Both the position numbers and the translations under genes were made by a program. A stretch of 64,000 nt of DNA from Paenibacillus taichungensis. Lineage in GTDB: Bacteria; Bacillota; Bacilli; Paenibacillales; Paenibacillaceae. The stretch is taken from NCBI RefSeq assembly GCF_003287275.1, contig NZ_QEVW01000002.1, positions 177,170 through 241,169 of the forward strand, given 5' to 3'. Below, one piece after another: positions 17,428-25,182 of the stretch; the first letter of the stretch is position 1, and each line of letters starts with the position of its first letter. The notes beneath the pieces were generated by a model. The model did not search any database. It was not told the origin of the DNA and was given only the letters and a program-made list of their open reading frames with translations.

Positions 17428-18081
17428 TCAGGGACGCTTGTCCAGAATGTTGGAGTACTTTGGATAGAGTCTTCGGATGCAATCTGGGCAGATATCATGG
17501 GTAAATTCGGCATGAGTGTGCTTCTCCAAATAACTCTCAACAGAGTTCCAACTGTCCTGTTCATCCTTGATTTGTTTGCAGACAGCGCAGATGGGAAGTA
17601 GTCCACGCAAAGTACGCACTTCAGACAGGGCCTTCTTCAATTGGCGTTCTGTCTGTTTCTGTTCGGTAACATCCGTGTGTGCAATCAATGCGAGATCAGA
17701 CAGCAGGGATGGGTCGGCCTGAATCAATGGGGTGAGTTCCAGTCGGAACCACCGCTGTTCGTTGTGGACAGTTTGGACGGAGATGTCGTATGTATAACTG
17801 TCTTTAAAAGGTGCGGTCATGCTTTTTAACTCCTGAACGATCTTTGTATTCTTTGCTTTCTCCTCGCATGATGCCCACTCCTCTACAAGATGTAGGTAAT
17901 GGGGTGGTTTAGATGCTGTTCTGGAGGGACCTGTTATGCTTGGTTTGGGAAGCAGCCGCCCGAGTCCGTGTTGCCAAGCGGTGTTGCAGCTTCGGATGAT
18001 CCAGTTGTGGTCAACGATGATAAGCTGGTGCTGTATGGACTGGAACGATAATCTCTCCAGATCGGATATTAAGTATCTCAT
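17428..18081 (-). CDS. PAS-domain protein with C-terminal cysteine motif, no kinase domain
   Basis: 217 residues. Residues about 15-150 look like a PAS sensor (QHQLIIVDHNWIIRSCNTAW at the start, RWFRLELTPL and IAHTDVTEQKQTERQL at the end). The remainder carries PICAVCKQIKDEQDSW, ..ESYLEKHTHAEFTHDICPDC, ..LYP. That Cys-rich tail is known as a recurring C-terminal element of bacterial PAS and response-regulator proteins, usually of unknown function. No histidine kinase, GGDEF or DNA-binding domain follows. AAGGAGG precedes the ATG. It follows the small XRE gene by 27 bases, so they are likely one operon. Confidence 0.8.
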   Translation of the reverse strand: MRYLISDLERLSFQSIQHQLIIVDHNWIIRSCNTAWQHGLGRLLPKPSITGPSRTASKPPHYLHLVEEWASCEEKAKNTKIVQELKSMTAPFKDSYTYDISVQTVHNEQRWFRLELTPLIQADPSLLSDLALIAHTDVTEQKQTERQLKKALSEVRTLRGLLPICAVCKQIKDEQDSWNSVESYLEKHTHAEFTHDICPDCIRRLYPKYSNILDKRP

Positions 18082-18108
18082 GAAATGAGCTCCTCCTTGG
18101 CAGAAATT

Positions 18109-18312
18109 TTATCTTAAATCATCAGGTATTTCCAAAATGTCAGCGACCTGGTTCCTGAACCGGGTTGCTTTGCGTGTGCCGTGAATGAGATTGGACAGGC
18201 GGTATGGCGGAATGTCATACTGTTCACAAAATGTCTTTTGGTCGACCTGGAGTTCGGTTAGACGTCGTTTAATGGCCCATCCGAAAGGAGTCACAGGTTT
18301 CTTTCTGTTCAA
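18109..18312 (-). CDS. Small XRE-like DNA-binding protein
   Basis: 67 residues. The middle (QVDQKTFCEQYDIPPYRLSNLIHGTRKATR) looks like a phage-repressor-type helix-turn-helix, in a protein barely longer than the motif. Starts with TTG at 18312, with GAGGGGTG about 7 bases upstream. Upstream of the PAS gene and probably cotranscribed. The pairing suggests a sensor and regulator unit near the urea genes, but no link is proven. Confidence 0.7.
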   Translation of the reverse strand: MNRKKPVTPFGWAIKRRLTELQVDQKTFCEQYDIPPYRLSNLIHGTRKATRFRNQVADILEIPDDLR

Positions 18313-18498
18313 AAGGGTTCACCCCTCGTTGGAATGTAGTGTTCAGCTGGTTATTCTCGGTGTAAAATATATAGATATGCGAGCTGTATGTTTCATTATA
18401 TACGTATTTGCGTCATCTAACAATTAAAAAAGACGGAAATAAGTGTATTTTAATATGTTAAATGGCGTAAATGCGTTAAATAGACAAAATAATTGACA

Positions 18499-18540
18499 TA
18501 AAAAACACGCCAACAATGGGGTTGCGGCGTGTTTTTTATA
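18499..18540 (-). terminator. Terminator after the second ureF
   Basis: AAAAACACGCC pairs with GGCGTGTTTTT. It lies 45 bases beyond the ureF2 stop and also works in the plus direction. The rest of 18313-18585 is AT-rich and should hold the leftward promoter of the small XRE gene. Confidence 0.8.
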
Positions 18541-18585
18541 TTTTTACAGTGTGAGGAGGCGAGTTAGGAAGGGAAAAGGGCTAGA

Positions 18586-19287
18586 TTAGGCTCTATAGGC
18601 GTGAAGCCCTGCTCCAAGCATGTGAAAGCTTGGGAACGACGTTTTCATGGACATTGAGGTTGGTTGTACCAGTCCATCGGCAGCGGTGGCGCTGACGGTA
18701 TGCCATTCATGCTCCAGATCTGCGGCCAGGCGAACCAGCAGGTCCTGGATTGTATCGGTATGAAGAGGAATCACTTTGGAGGCTTCGGTTATGCAGGCAC
18801 TCATGGCTGAATGCAGATAACCAAGGACCGCCTCCTCGACAGGGATTTCGAGGTGGTGGTTAATCCAGGCGTGAACGGTGGAGAGGCAGCCGACGGATTC
18901 ATACTTAGCCAGGGTTTGTTCGAGGTGGCTAAAATCAATCCAGGGGTGGAGTGCACGAGCCAGTTTAATCAGTCGTTTGCCCATTGTGGAGGCGTGTTCT
19001 CTAAGATTAACTGGTGTCCGCTGGACGTGGACGAGCTTGTCGATGAGTGCTGTACGCCATGCGTCATTATGATCTGCGGCGGTGTATATGCCTTTAATCG
19101 CCATGCCTTCCAGACGCGCGATGCTGGGGTGCAATTGGCAGCGCATGAATGATTCGAGATCTTCGGCGTTACGAATGGTACCTTCAGCGATATGGGCATC
19201 CATTCCGAAGGAATGAGTGAAGCCTCCAACCTGGATAGAGGAATCAAGCAGTTTGACGTAATCGAGCAGCTTATTCCCACGGTTCAC
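18586..19287 (-). CDS. Second, orphan UreF-like urease accessory protein
   Basis: 233 residues, clearly homologous to the operon UreF. It shares the block LLDSSIQVGGFTHSFGMDAH (LLDSALPIGGFSHSFGLEAY in the operon copy), then ARLEGMAIKGIYTAA, VQRTPVNLREHASTMGKRLIKLARALHPWIDF and a similar C-terminal end. Start is GTG at 19287, with GGAGGCG upstream. No other urease gene is adjacent. The core is intact, so it is not an obvious pseudogene. It could replace UreF, modulate maturation or serve another metalloenzyme. A palindromic TnrA/GlnR-type box lies just upstream of the start. Confidence 0.88.
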   Translation of the reverse strand: MNRGNKLLDYVKLLDSSIQVGGFTHSFGMDAHIAEGTIRNAEDLESFMRCQLHPSIARLEGMAIKGIYTAADHNDAWRTALIDKLVHVQRTPVNLREHASTMGKRLIKLARALHPWIDFSHLEQTLAKYESVGCLSTVHAWINHHLEIPVEEAVLGYLHSAMSACITEASKVIPLHTDTIQDLLVRLAADLEHEWHTVSATAADGLVQPTSMSMKTSFPSFHMLGAGLHAYRA

Positions 19288-19311
19288 AATCTTTCGCCTC
19301 CTACGTTCGTT

Positions 19312-19334
19312 AAATGTTATGTTAAATAACATTT
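19312..19334. promoter_or_regulatory. TnrA/GlnR-type palindromic box before ureF2
   Basis: AAATGTTA and TAACATTT flank seven bases. The core TGTTA-N7-TAACA (19315-19331) is an exact match to TGTNA-N7-TNACA. A possible leftward -10 (TATAAA) lies just beyond it, so the box would sit near the transcription start, suited to repression. Confidence 0.7.
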
Positions 19335-19570
19335 ATACTCCTTTTTAGTTCGCTTTATGTTTGTAAATCCGAATTATATGATATATATATTCACATAAAT
19401 ATCCGCTTTTTGTCAACATATTCTTGTTTTTTTAAATATTAAATCTATTTAATGTTATTTTATATAACTTCATTAGTTATGTTATGCTGAGGAGATGTAA
19501 AGGATGGCAATACAAATTAAGTAGAGTGATCAGCCTAATTGGATATACAAAGGAGATCAAATTTAATCAT
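19335..19570. other. AT-rich intergenic region with an imperfect TnrA/GlnR-like site
   Basis: No gene larger than a few codons. A near-match to the TnrA/GlnR box (TGTTA-N7-TAACT) lies at 19453-19469. It is followed by a possible rightward -10 (TATGCT) and by the small reading frame at 19571. Confidence 0.4.
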
Positions 19571-19636
19571 ATGCACTTCGTAGGAGAAAATGACGAGATT
19601 ATACGATTTATGGAAGGAAAAATGCAGTTAAAATGA
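19571..19636 (+). CDS. Possible 21-residue small protein
   Basis: ATG to TGA, 21 codons, encoding a polar peptide beginning MHFVGENDEIIRFMEG. An AAAGGAG lies upstream but about 15 bases from the ATG, too far for good initiation. I do not recognise it. It sits between a box-like site and the tRNA-Leu promoter. It may be a real small protein, a leader peptide or chance. Confidence 0.2.
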   Translation: MHFVGENDEIIRFMEGKMQLK

Positions 19637-19651
19637 TTTTAATAAAAATAC

Positions 19652-19680
19652 TTTACTTTTAAACATGAACCGGGTATAAT
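19652..19680 (+). promoter_or_regulatory. Promoter of tRNA-Leu copy 2
   Basis: TTTACT, a 17-base spacer and TATAAT, ending 28 bases before the tRNA. Confidence 0.75.
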
Positions 19681-19708
19681 CAATTCTGTTGCCGATTATT
19701 TACGACAT

Positions 19709-19791
19709 GCGGTCGTGGTGGAATGGCAGACACGCTATCTTGAGGGGGTAGTGGGTGTATACCCGTGGAGGTTCGAGTCCTCTCGACCGCA
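19709..19791 (+). tRNA. tRNA-Leu (GAG), copy 2
   Basis: Identical over its whole length to the tRNA-Leu at 6699-6781. The identity extends 2 bases upstream and 3 bases downstream only. It has its own promoter and terminator, unlike copy 1, which ends a cluster. Confidence 0.94.
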
Positions 19792-19810
19792 TCATAAGAA
19801 TGATTAGGAA

Positions 19811-19841
19811 GAAGCTTCCCGTATGGGGAGCTTCTTTTTTT
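19811..19841 (+). terminator. Terminator of tRNA-Leu copy 2
   Basis: GAAGCTTCCC pairs with GGGGAGCTTC (one mismatch or bulge), followed by seven Ts. Confidence 0.85.
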
Positions 19842-19942
19842 GTGTTTTTTTACAATCAAGATGAGTCCAGACAAAAAAAGGTCACCCGTTTCCCCTGAAT
19901 GCATGCTCATTCTGTCTGCCGGGGTCGGATGGCCTTCACTTG

Positions 19943-20419
19943 TTATTTAAGCAATTCTTTGATGTCCGCTTCAATTTTATCAGGTGTTGTTTTGGGAGCA
20001 TACCGTTTCAGAACACGTCCGTTCTGGTCCACAAGAAATTTGGTAAAGTTCCATTTGATGGCTTTGGAGCCGAGTACGCCCGGTGCTTCTTTGGTAAGGT
20101 GTTGGAATAGAGGGTGAGCGCTTGAACCATTCACATCGATTTTCTCGAACATCGGGAAGCTGACACCATAGTTCATCTGACAGAACTCGGCAATATCATC
20201 AGAGGAGCCTTTTTCCTGTGCAAACTGGTTGCTTGGAAAACCAAGAACTTCAAATGGGGAGTCTTTGAACTTGTCCTGAAGCTCTTGCAGACCTTTAAAT
20301 TGAGGTGTGAGGCCGCATTGGCTTGCTGTATTCACGATAAGCAGTACTTTGTCACGATAGTTGGACATTTCAACTTCCTGACCGCGAAGGGTGTTTACTT
20401 TGTAGTCGTAGACTGACAT
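19943..20419 (-). CDS. Glutathione peroxidase family thiol peroxidase
   Basis: 158 residues, typical of the bacterial single-domain family. NTASQCGLTPQ holds the peroxidatic Cys (Cys in place of selenocysteine), followed by FPSNQFAQE with the conserved Gln and KWNFTKFLVD with the conserved Trp and Asn. These enzymes reduce hydroperoxides, in bacteria usually using thioredoxin rather than glutathione. Start 20419 has GGAGG 8 bases upstream. A palindrome (TTGCAA-N7-TTGCAA) lies about 45 bases upstream and may be a redox-regulator site. Confidence 0.92.
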   Translation of the reverse strand: MSVYDYKVNTLRGQEVEMSNYRDKVLLIVNTASQCGLTPQFKGLQELQDKFKDSPFEVLGFPSNQFAQEKGSSDDIAEFCQMNYGVSFPMFEKIDVNGSSAHPLFQHLTKEAPGVLGSKAIKWNFTKFLVDQNGRVLKRYAPKTTPDKIEADIKELLK

Positions 20420-20464
20420 GAAAATCGCCTCCATTTCATATTCTTCTTTCTTCTATTATATTGA

Positions 20465-20483
20465 TTGCAATTAAATATTGCAA
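20465..20483. promoter_or_regulatory. Palindrome upstream of the glutathione peroxidase gene
   Basis: TTGCAATTAAATATTGCAA is a near-perfect inverted repeat in an AT-rich leader. The layout is similar to MarR/OhrR-type operators, but no regulator is adjacent. The rest of 20484-20811 shows no gene and must hold the rightward promoter of the riboswitch transcript. Confidence 0.4.
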
Positions 20484-20811
20484 AATTAATATTGCTTTTT
20501 TAACTCAATTTGAACCTGTCGTGTATGATCTGTGACTGATTTAATGCCTAATTTTCGCTAAAGAGAGAATTAGAGAGCTTTGATGAGATGGGTAGAGAAT
20601 AGAGTCGTTGTAAGCGCTATTATTGATGGGAAATGGCAAAAATCCGTCGATTCGGTGATCTGCGCAGACTTTACACCAATATGGCACGGGTGTATGATTC
20701 ATATCGTAATTCCAATTTAAATTAAATTTTACATGAAAAACGAAACAAACGATAATATCGCTCTGATTAATGATTATAAAAGAACGATGTTTTAATCGCT
20801 GAGTTTCCATT

Positions 20812-20990
20812 CATTCATGGGTGGGAAACGGGGGAACCAACAGGATGAACTGTCCAGGACAGTAGGCATCCATGGGGTGAATTTTCCGGTGACAGCCGGA
20901 AATAGGGCGACTCTCGCGCCCGAATCCGTCAGCTAACCTCGTAAGCGTTAAAGGGAGAGGCAACAAGCCGTACGCTGGTTCATAGTGTCT
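20812..20990 (+). ncRNA. c-di-AMP riboswitch (ydaO/yuaA type)
   Basis: Conserved ydaO-type blocks are present in order: ACGGGGGAACCAA, GGGGTGAAT, GGGCGAC..CGCCCGAATCCGTCAGC, then CTAACCTCGTAAGCG and GGGAGAGG. This class binds cyclic di-AMP and normally turns genes off through a downstream terminator, which is present at 21009. Genes under this class often deal with cell wall, potassium or osmolyte transport. Here the downstream gene encodes a small unrecognised protein. Confidence 0.9.
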
Positions 20991-21008
20991 TTTTGCTATG
21001 GATTATTG

Positions 21009-21051
21009 AAGAAGCGTCCGGGAGGCCTTGGTCCCCCACGCTTCTTTTTTG
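21009..21051 (+). terminator. Expression-platform terminator of the c-di-AMP riboswitch
   Basis: AAGAAGCGT pairs with ACGCTTCTT, with an inner GGGA/TCCC, and six or more Ts follow. It lies between the aptamer and the start codon at 21080. Confidence 0.85.
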
Positions 21052-21079
21052 TTGTCTTTTCACGCCAAGGGAGGAACGA

Positions 21080-21478
21080 ATGATGGATAAAGAGATGATC
21101 TTAGTGACTGCTCCAAATGAAGCAGGACGTAAATTTATCAAATTGCTGATGTACAAAAAAATGCCGTTTGCCGTTCTGACCAACAGTGCAGGGGAAGAGC
21201 GCAGGCTCCGGAGAATCGGTGTGGAGCATGTTATTCGCATGAACACGGCTGCAGCTCAGAAATGGTTTTTGCCGCAAGGCAGTGTCGGCAATGTTTTTAT
21301 TTTTGAAAATAGCCTAAACCTGACCTGTCGATATTTGCAGATTTGCCGCTCCTGGACGTCCAAGTCCTTGTGTGTCATTACGGAACAAAGCCATCCCAAA
21401 GGGATCTATCGGGGAATGGGCGCAGACCGTATTGTATATTCCTTGAATGGGGAAGTTGGGTTTCTGCTTAATGGCTAG
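21080..21478 (+). CDS. Small protein under c-di-AMP riboswitch, possible nucleotide-binding fold
   Basis: 132 residues without membrane segment or signal peptide. The N-terminus (MILVTAPNEAGRKFIKLLMYKK) reads like the first strand, turn and helix of a Rossmann-like fold. The next segments AVLTNSAGEERRLRRIGVEHVIRM and SLCVITEQ also alternate strand and helix. The glycine pattern is not the classic GxGxxG, and I could not place it in a family. A KtrA/TrkA-like regulatory domain is one possibility, but no potassium channel subunit is nearby. GGGAGG lies 5 bases before the first of two ATGs. The riboswitch makes a cyclic di-AMP-linked role likely. Confidence 0.75.
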   Translation: MMDKEMILVTAPNEAGRKFIKLLMYKKMPFAVLTNSAGEERRLRRIGVEHVIRMNTAAAQKWFLPQGSVGNVFIFENSLNLTCRYLQICRSWTSKSLCVITEQSHPKGIYRGMGADRIVYSLNGEVGFLLNG

Positions 21479-21499
21479 TGGTTAGTACTATTCCTGTGA

Positions 21500-21528
21500 T
21501 TGATCCAGTGTCAGCTGCCTGTTATAAT
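21500..21528 (+). promoter_or_regulatory. Strong promoter upstream of a leader terminator
   Basis: TTGATC, a 17-base spacer and TATAAT. A terminator-like hairpin begins only about 20 bases after the expected start point, so the transcript may be a short RNA or an attenuated leader of the HAD gene. Confidence 0.75.
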
Positions 21529-21554
21529 TGAAATCATAAATAAATGGAATCTTG

Positions 21555-21592
21555 AGGAGACTCATGCATGATGGTGGGTCTTCTTTTTTATG
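21555..21592 (+). terminator. Terminator-like hairpin in the leader of the HAD gene
   Basis: GGAGACTC pairs with GGGTCTTC through two or three G-U pairs, followed by a T-run. It lies between the promoter at 21500 and the gene start at 21640, after the previous gene. Confidence 0.6.
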
Positions 21593-21639
21593 GTTTGGGA
21601 AATAGGGAAATTTCCTGTGGCTAACGAGGAGGAATAGGC

Positions 21640-22332
21640 GTGCCGGATGTACGTGGAATACAATGGTTGTTCTTTGATGTGGGGGATACGCTCGTGGACG
21701 AATGGGAGCCGGTAGATGATATTATCGGTCAATTCGTTCGTGAAGCTTGTGCGCTTGGTTATCAGGTGGAGATGCAGACGGTGCGAGATATATTTGCCGC
21801 CTCCTACCGAAATTACGAGCAATGGCCGATGAAATTGGCTATTCGTACCCTTATCAGCGACGAGGGGCACCGGGAACAGATACAGGAGAAGCTGAAGTTC
21901 CGCAAAGAGCTTGAGCGCCCCTTCGCGTCAGCCGACGCTGTTCTCCAGACGTTGTCGCAGCACTATAAGATTGGTATCATTGCCAATCAGAGCCCAGGGA
22001 CGGAAAATCGGCTGGATAGCTACGGCTTGCGCAAGTATGTGGATGTGCTGGCCTGTTCGGCTGAAGAAGGAGTGTCCAAGCCTGATCCTGAATTGTATGC
22101 TGTAGCATTGAAACAGGCTGGATGTAAACCCGAGGAAGCGGTCATGATCGGCGACAGGATTGATAATGATATTATTCCGGCTAAGAAGCTGGGTATGCAC
22201 ACGATCCGGATTTTGCAGGGTTATGGCAGGTTCCAGCCGGAGCTTGCAGATGCAGAGCGTCCAGACTGGACTGTTGAATCGCTGGAGGAACTCCTTCCAT
22301 TGTTAATGGTAACTCAAAGTTCAGATAACTAA
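21640..22332 (+). CDS. HAD-superfamily hydrolase (YjjG/phosphoglycolate phosphatase-like)
   Basis: 230 residues. Motif I FFDVGDTLVD has the nucleophile Asp, motif II sits in IIANQSPGTENRLDSYGL, motif III is the Lys in SKPDPELY, and motif IV is MIGDRIDNDIIPAKKLGM. A helical cap lies between motifs I and II, so it is a subclass I phosphatase. Substrate unknown, possibly a nucleotide or small phosphate ester. GTG start at 21640 with GAGGAGG 7 bases upstream. Confidence 0.88.
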   Translation: MPDVRGIQWLFFDVGDTLVDEWEPVDDIIGQFVREACALGYQVEMQTVRDIFAASYRNYEQWPMKLAIRTLISDEGHREQIQEKLKFRKELERPFASADAVLQTLSQHYKIGIIANQSPGTENRLDSYGLRKYVDVLACSAEEGVSKPDPELYAVALKQAGCKPEEAVMIGDRIDNDIIPAKKLGMHTIRILQGYGRFQPELADAERPDWTVESLEELLPLLMVTQSSDN

Positions 22333-22387
22333 ATAAGAGCAGTATGTAAGATCTAATAGGTATGGATCAGGTGGCTGCTCAAACATA

Positions 22388-22438
22388 TAAAAGGCTGATC
22401 ATCTCAAGGTAGACGTTACTTGAGTTGATCAGCCTTTT
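22388..22438. terminator. Bidirectional terminator between HAD gene and mntH
   Basis: AAAGGCTGATCA and CTCAAG pair with CTTGAG and TGATCAGCCTTT. Long stem with T-runs on both ends. Confidence 0.88.
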
Positions 22439-22473
22439 TGAGTTAGACAAAATTCCGTGTAGTTCCGTTTAAA

Positions 22474-23823
22474 CTAGAATAACAGAATGGTCTGGATAAT
22501 CAGATACACATTCAGGACAACGATAACTCCAGCAATGATCCAGGAGATGATTTTGAGCCACAGCTTGTTGGCAAAAGCCCCCATGCTTTTTTTGTCACTC
22601 GTAAACATCACCAGTGGAATGACGGCAAAGGGTAGCTGTAAAGACAGCACAACCTGGCTCAGAATCAGCAGTTCCTCTGTTCCGTGCTCTCCGGCAATGG
22701 CTGTTACGATAACTGCCGGAATGATTGCAATCAGACGTGTAACCAGTCGACGAAGCCATGCTGGGATACGAATGTTCAGGAAGCCTTCCATTACAATCTG
22801 TCCGGACAACGTGCCGGTGAGTGTAGAGTTCTGGCCGGAAGCCAGCAGGGCTACACCGAAGAGGATGCTGGCGATGGTAGTACCCAGCAGAGGTGTCAAC
22901 AGGTGGTAAGCATCCGTAATTTCCGCGACCTGAGTCATACCTGCACTATGGAACACGGCAGCAGACACAATCAGAATAGCAGCATTGATGAAAAGGGCCA
23001 GCGTTAAAGCAATGGTTGAATCCATGGTGGAATACCGGATCGCTTCTTTTTTACCCTGAGGTGTCTGTTCAATCTGACGTGTCTGCACGATGGAAGAGTG
23101 CAGATACAGATTATGGGGCATCACGGTAGCACCGATAATCCCGATAGCGATGTAGAGCATGGCTGGATTTTGCAAAATCTCGGCACTGGGTACAAAACCA
23201 TGCATGACGCCGCCCATATCCGGTTTAGCGAGAAACAGGTCAATCCCGAAGCAGAGGGCGATGGTAGCCATCAGCACAATAACGAGCGATTCCAATGCGC
23301 GGAAGCCTTTATTTTGCAGCAAAAGAATGACGAGTACATCGACAGCAGTAATTATGACGCCGTATAACATGGGAATGTTGAACAGCAGCTTGAGCGCGAT
23401 GGCCGAACCAATAACCTCGGCAAGGTCGGTGGCTGCAATCGCAAGCTCACACAAGATCCATAACACCATAACCACAGGCATACTGAACCGTTCGCGGCAG
23501 GCTTGCGCCAAATCCCGTCCTGTGACAATCCCGAGCTTGCCAGCGAGAGACTGTAATACTACAGCCATTAGATTTGAAATCAGAATAACGGACAATAACG
23601 TGTAACCGAATTGTGAACCACCGGCAATATCCGTTGCCCAGTTCCCAGGATCCATATATCCAACGGCAACGAGGTAACCCGGTCCAACAAAAGCAAGGAA
23701 CTTTTTCCACCAAGCAGCGTTCTGAGGCACCTTCATGGAGCTGTGGGCTTCCCCGAGAGATGGGGCCATACCCGCAGCCAATGGTTCATTTGAAGGAGCG
23801 TTGAACGGATTTTTTTTACTCAT
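22474..23823 (-). CDS. mntH: Nramp-family divalent metal transporter MntH
   Basis: 449 residues, about eleven membrane segments. The metal-site motif DPGNWATD near residues 58-65 and [15 protein letters not shown] in the sixth helix are diagnostic of Nramp proton-coupled Mn(II)/Fe(II) importers. A polar N-terminal tail of about 40 residues precedes the first helix. The ribosome site is weak (GGGTGA). It is monocistronic with a terminator shared with the HAD gene. A manganese-responsive MntR operator would be expected upstream, but I could not identify one with confidence. Confidence 0.95.
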   Translation of the reverse strand: MSKKNPFNAPSNEPLAAGMAPSLGEAHSSMKVPQNAAWWKKFLAFVGPGYLVAVGYMDPGNWATDIAGGSQFGYTLLSVILISNLMAVVLQSLAGKLGIVTGRDLAQACRERFSMPVVMVLWILCELAIAATDLAEVIGSAIALKLLFNIPMLYGVIITAVDVLVILLLQNKGFRALESLVIVLMATIALCFGIDLFLAKPDMGGVMHGFVPSAEILQNPAMLYIAIGIIGATVMPHNLYLHSSIVQTRQIEQTPQGKKEAIRYSTMDSTIALTLALFINAAILIVSAAVFHSAGMTQVAEITDAYHLLTPLLGTTIASILFGVALLASGQNSTLTGTLSGQIVMEGFLNIRIPAWLRRLVTRLIAIIPAVIVTAIAGEHGTEELLILSQVVLSLQLPFAVIPLVMFTSDKKSMGAFANKLWLKIISWIIAGVIVVLNVYLIIQTILLF

Positions 23824-24214
23824 AATATAATCACCCGACTTTGAAGTATTGATATTCTATATGAAGAGGAACGGTGTCATTCCTTTGATTACATTTGAAG
23901 AGTTAAATCAAAATCAAAAGCGTAATTAAACTACTTTTCATATGTCTAAACGTTTATGTTTATACTTACATTGTACTCCTTCAATTATTTTTGTCTAGTG
24001 CAACTTTTGTGTATGAGGACAAAATTTACCGAGGGATGAATTGTGCCTTAGTATATTACCCAACCTTAAATAAATTACCTGTATTCCTTTCCCAATGCAT
24101 GAAAAAGATAAAGATGTAAAACCTGAATAAGGATCAACAACGTTTCAAAATGAGCCAGAAGTTTAAATTGAATTGTAGGCAGTAAAAAACTTAAAGGTGA
24201 AGGAGAGATTCTTA
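23824..24214. other. Intergenic region between mntH and ohr
   Basis: 391 AT-rich bases holding the divergent promoters. TTTTGTC and GACAAAA form a widely spaced inverted repeat at about 23990-24026. A TACAATT half-site on the minus strand lies at 24162-24177 (TTTAAATTGAATTGTA), which resembles the OhrR operator of B. subtilis and precedes the Ohr gene. No coding sequence found. Confidence 0.4.
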
Positions 24215-24634
24215 ATGGAAGCTTTATATACAGCAACAGCGACAGTTAAAGGTGGACGTACAGGTTCGGTAGCTTCTTCGGATGGAGTGCTCAAGCATGA
24301 TCTGAAAATGCCCAAAGAACTTGGAGGCTCTGGTGGTGAAGGAACCAATCCTGAGCAGCTCTTTGCAGCGGGGTATGGTGCATGTTATGAAAGTGCTCTT
24401 GCCAATGTGGCACGCAAAGCGGGCGTGAAATTGGAGAATGTGGTGGTCACCAGTAATGTATCCATCGGCAAAGATCCGGCAGATGATGGTTTCCAACTGT
24501 CTGTACGTTTGGATGTGAGTATGCCTGGCGTCGATCACAGTCAAGCAGAAGACCTTGCTCGTAAGGCACATGATTTCTGCCCTTATTCCAAAGCAACACG
24601 CGGCAATATTGATGTGGTACTTAATGTAGTTTAA
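24215..24634 (+). CDS. ohr: Organic hydroperoxide resistance protein, Ohr/OsmC family
   Basis: 139 residues, typical length. It has the Ohr start LYTATATVKGGRTGSV, then GTNPEQLFAAGYGACYESAL with the reactive Cys and, near the end, HDFCPYSKATRGNIDV with the second Cys. Ohr reduces organic and fatty-acid hydroperoxides using lipoylated partners. Start 24215 has AAGGAGA 8 bases upstream. A possible OhrR-like operator lies about 40 bases upstream, though no ohrR gene is adjacent. Confidence 0.94.
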   Translation: MEALYTATATVKGGRTGSVASSDGVLKHDLKMPKELGGSGGEGTNPEQLFAAGYGACYESALANVARKAGVKLENVVVTSNVSIGKDPADDGFQLSVRLDVSMPGVDHSQAEDLARKAHDFCPYSKATRGNIDVVLNVV

Positions 24635-24705
24635 GACCTGACTCGTAGGAGTAAAGGGAACATATAGAGCAGGGTATCTCAGGATACCTGATGTTCGAGT
24701 ACAAG

Positions 24706-24737
24706 ACCCTGCTGGCCTTCGGCAGGGTTTTGTTTTT
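24706..24737 (+). terminator. Terminator after ohr
   Basis: ACCCTGC pairs with GCAGGGT, followed by a T-rich run with one G. Confidence 0.8.
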
Positions 24738-24838
24738 ATAATACAGTTGAGATGCAGGAGATTGCATGTTGAACAGCGTACTATTTTACATAATCTACTC
24801 TTGCTTGAAGTCATACATTCGAATAAGGGGGAACGACA

Positions 24839-25084
24839 ATGAGTATTGAAGAGATGATAGAACGGCGATTTGTATGTACCAAGTGCAGGGGTACGGATTG
24901 TAACATTAAGGAAGTGTCCATGTCAGGAGCGGGACTTAGCAAAATGTTTGATATTCAGCATAATCATTATCTCTTCGTTGCCTGTTCTTCCTGTGGATAT
25001 ATTGAAGTATTCGATCCGGATGTGTTGAAAGGGAAAAAACAGGGTCAGGTGGGTACCATTCTTGATATTCTATTTGGTGGGTAA
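24839..25084 (+). CDS. Small zinc-ribbon protein
   Basis: 81 residues with CTKC at about residues 13-16 and CSSC at about 48-51, spaced as a zinc ribbon. The RRFVCTKCRG..C and LFVACSSCGYIEVFD segments match a widespread family of small zinc-ribbon proteins that probably bind nucleic acid; no function is established. GGGGGAACGACA precedes the ATG. Confidence 0.75.
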   Translation: MSIEEMIERRFVCTKCRGTDCNIKEVSMSGAGLSKMFDIQHNHYLFVACSSCGYIEVFDPDVLKGKKQGQVGTILDILFGG

Positions 25085-25182
25085 ATGTGCGTGAGTTGAC
25101 ATCGAACTAAAATTTCTTTAATATGACTTAGTACTGAGAAGTGTCATTGCTTGAACCAAATTTGAATTGACAGGTGATATCC

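Noticed and set aside
23980..24030. MntR operator upstream of mntH
   Set aside because: An inverted repeat is present, but it does not match the known MntR sequence well enough.
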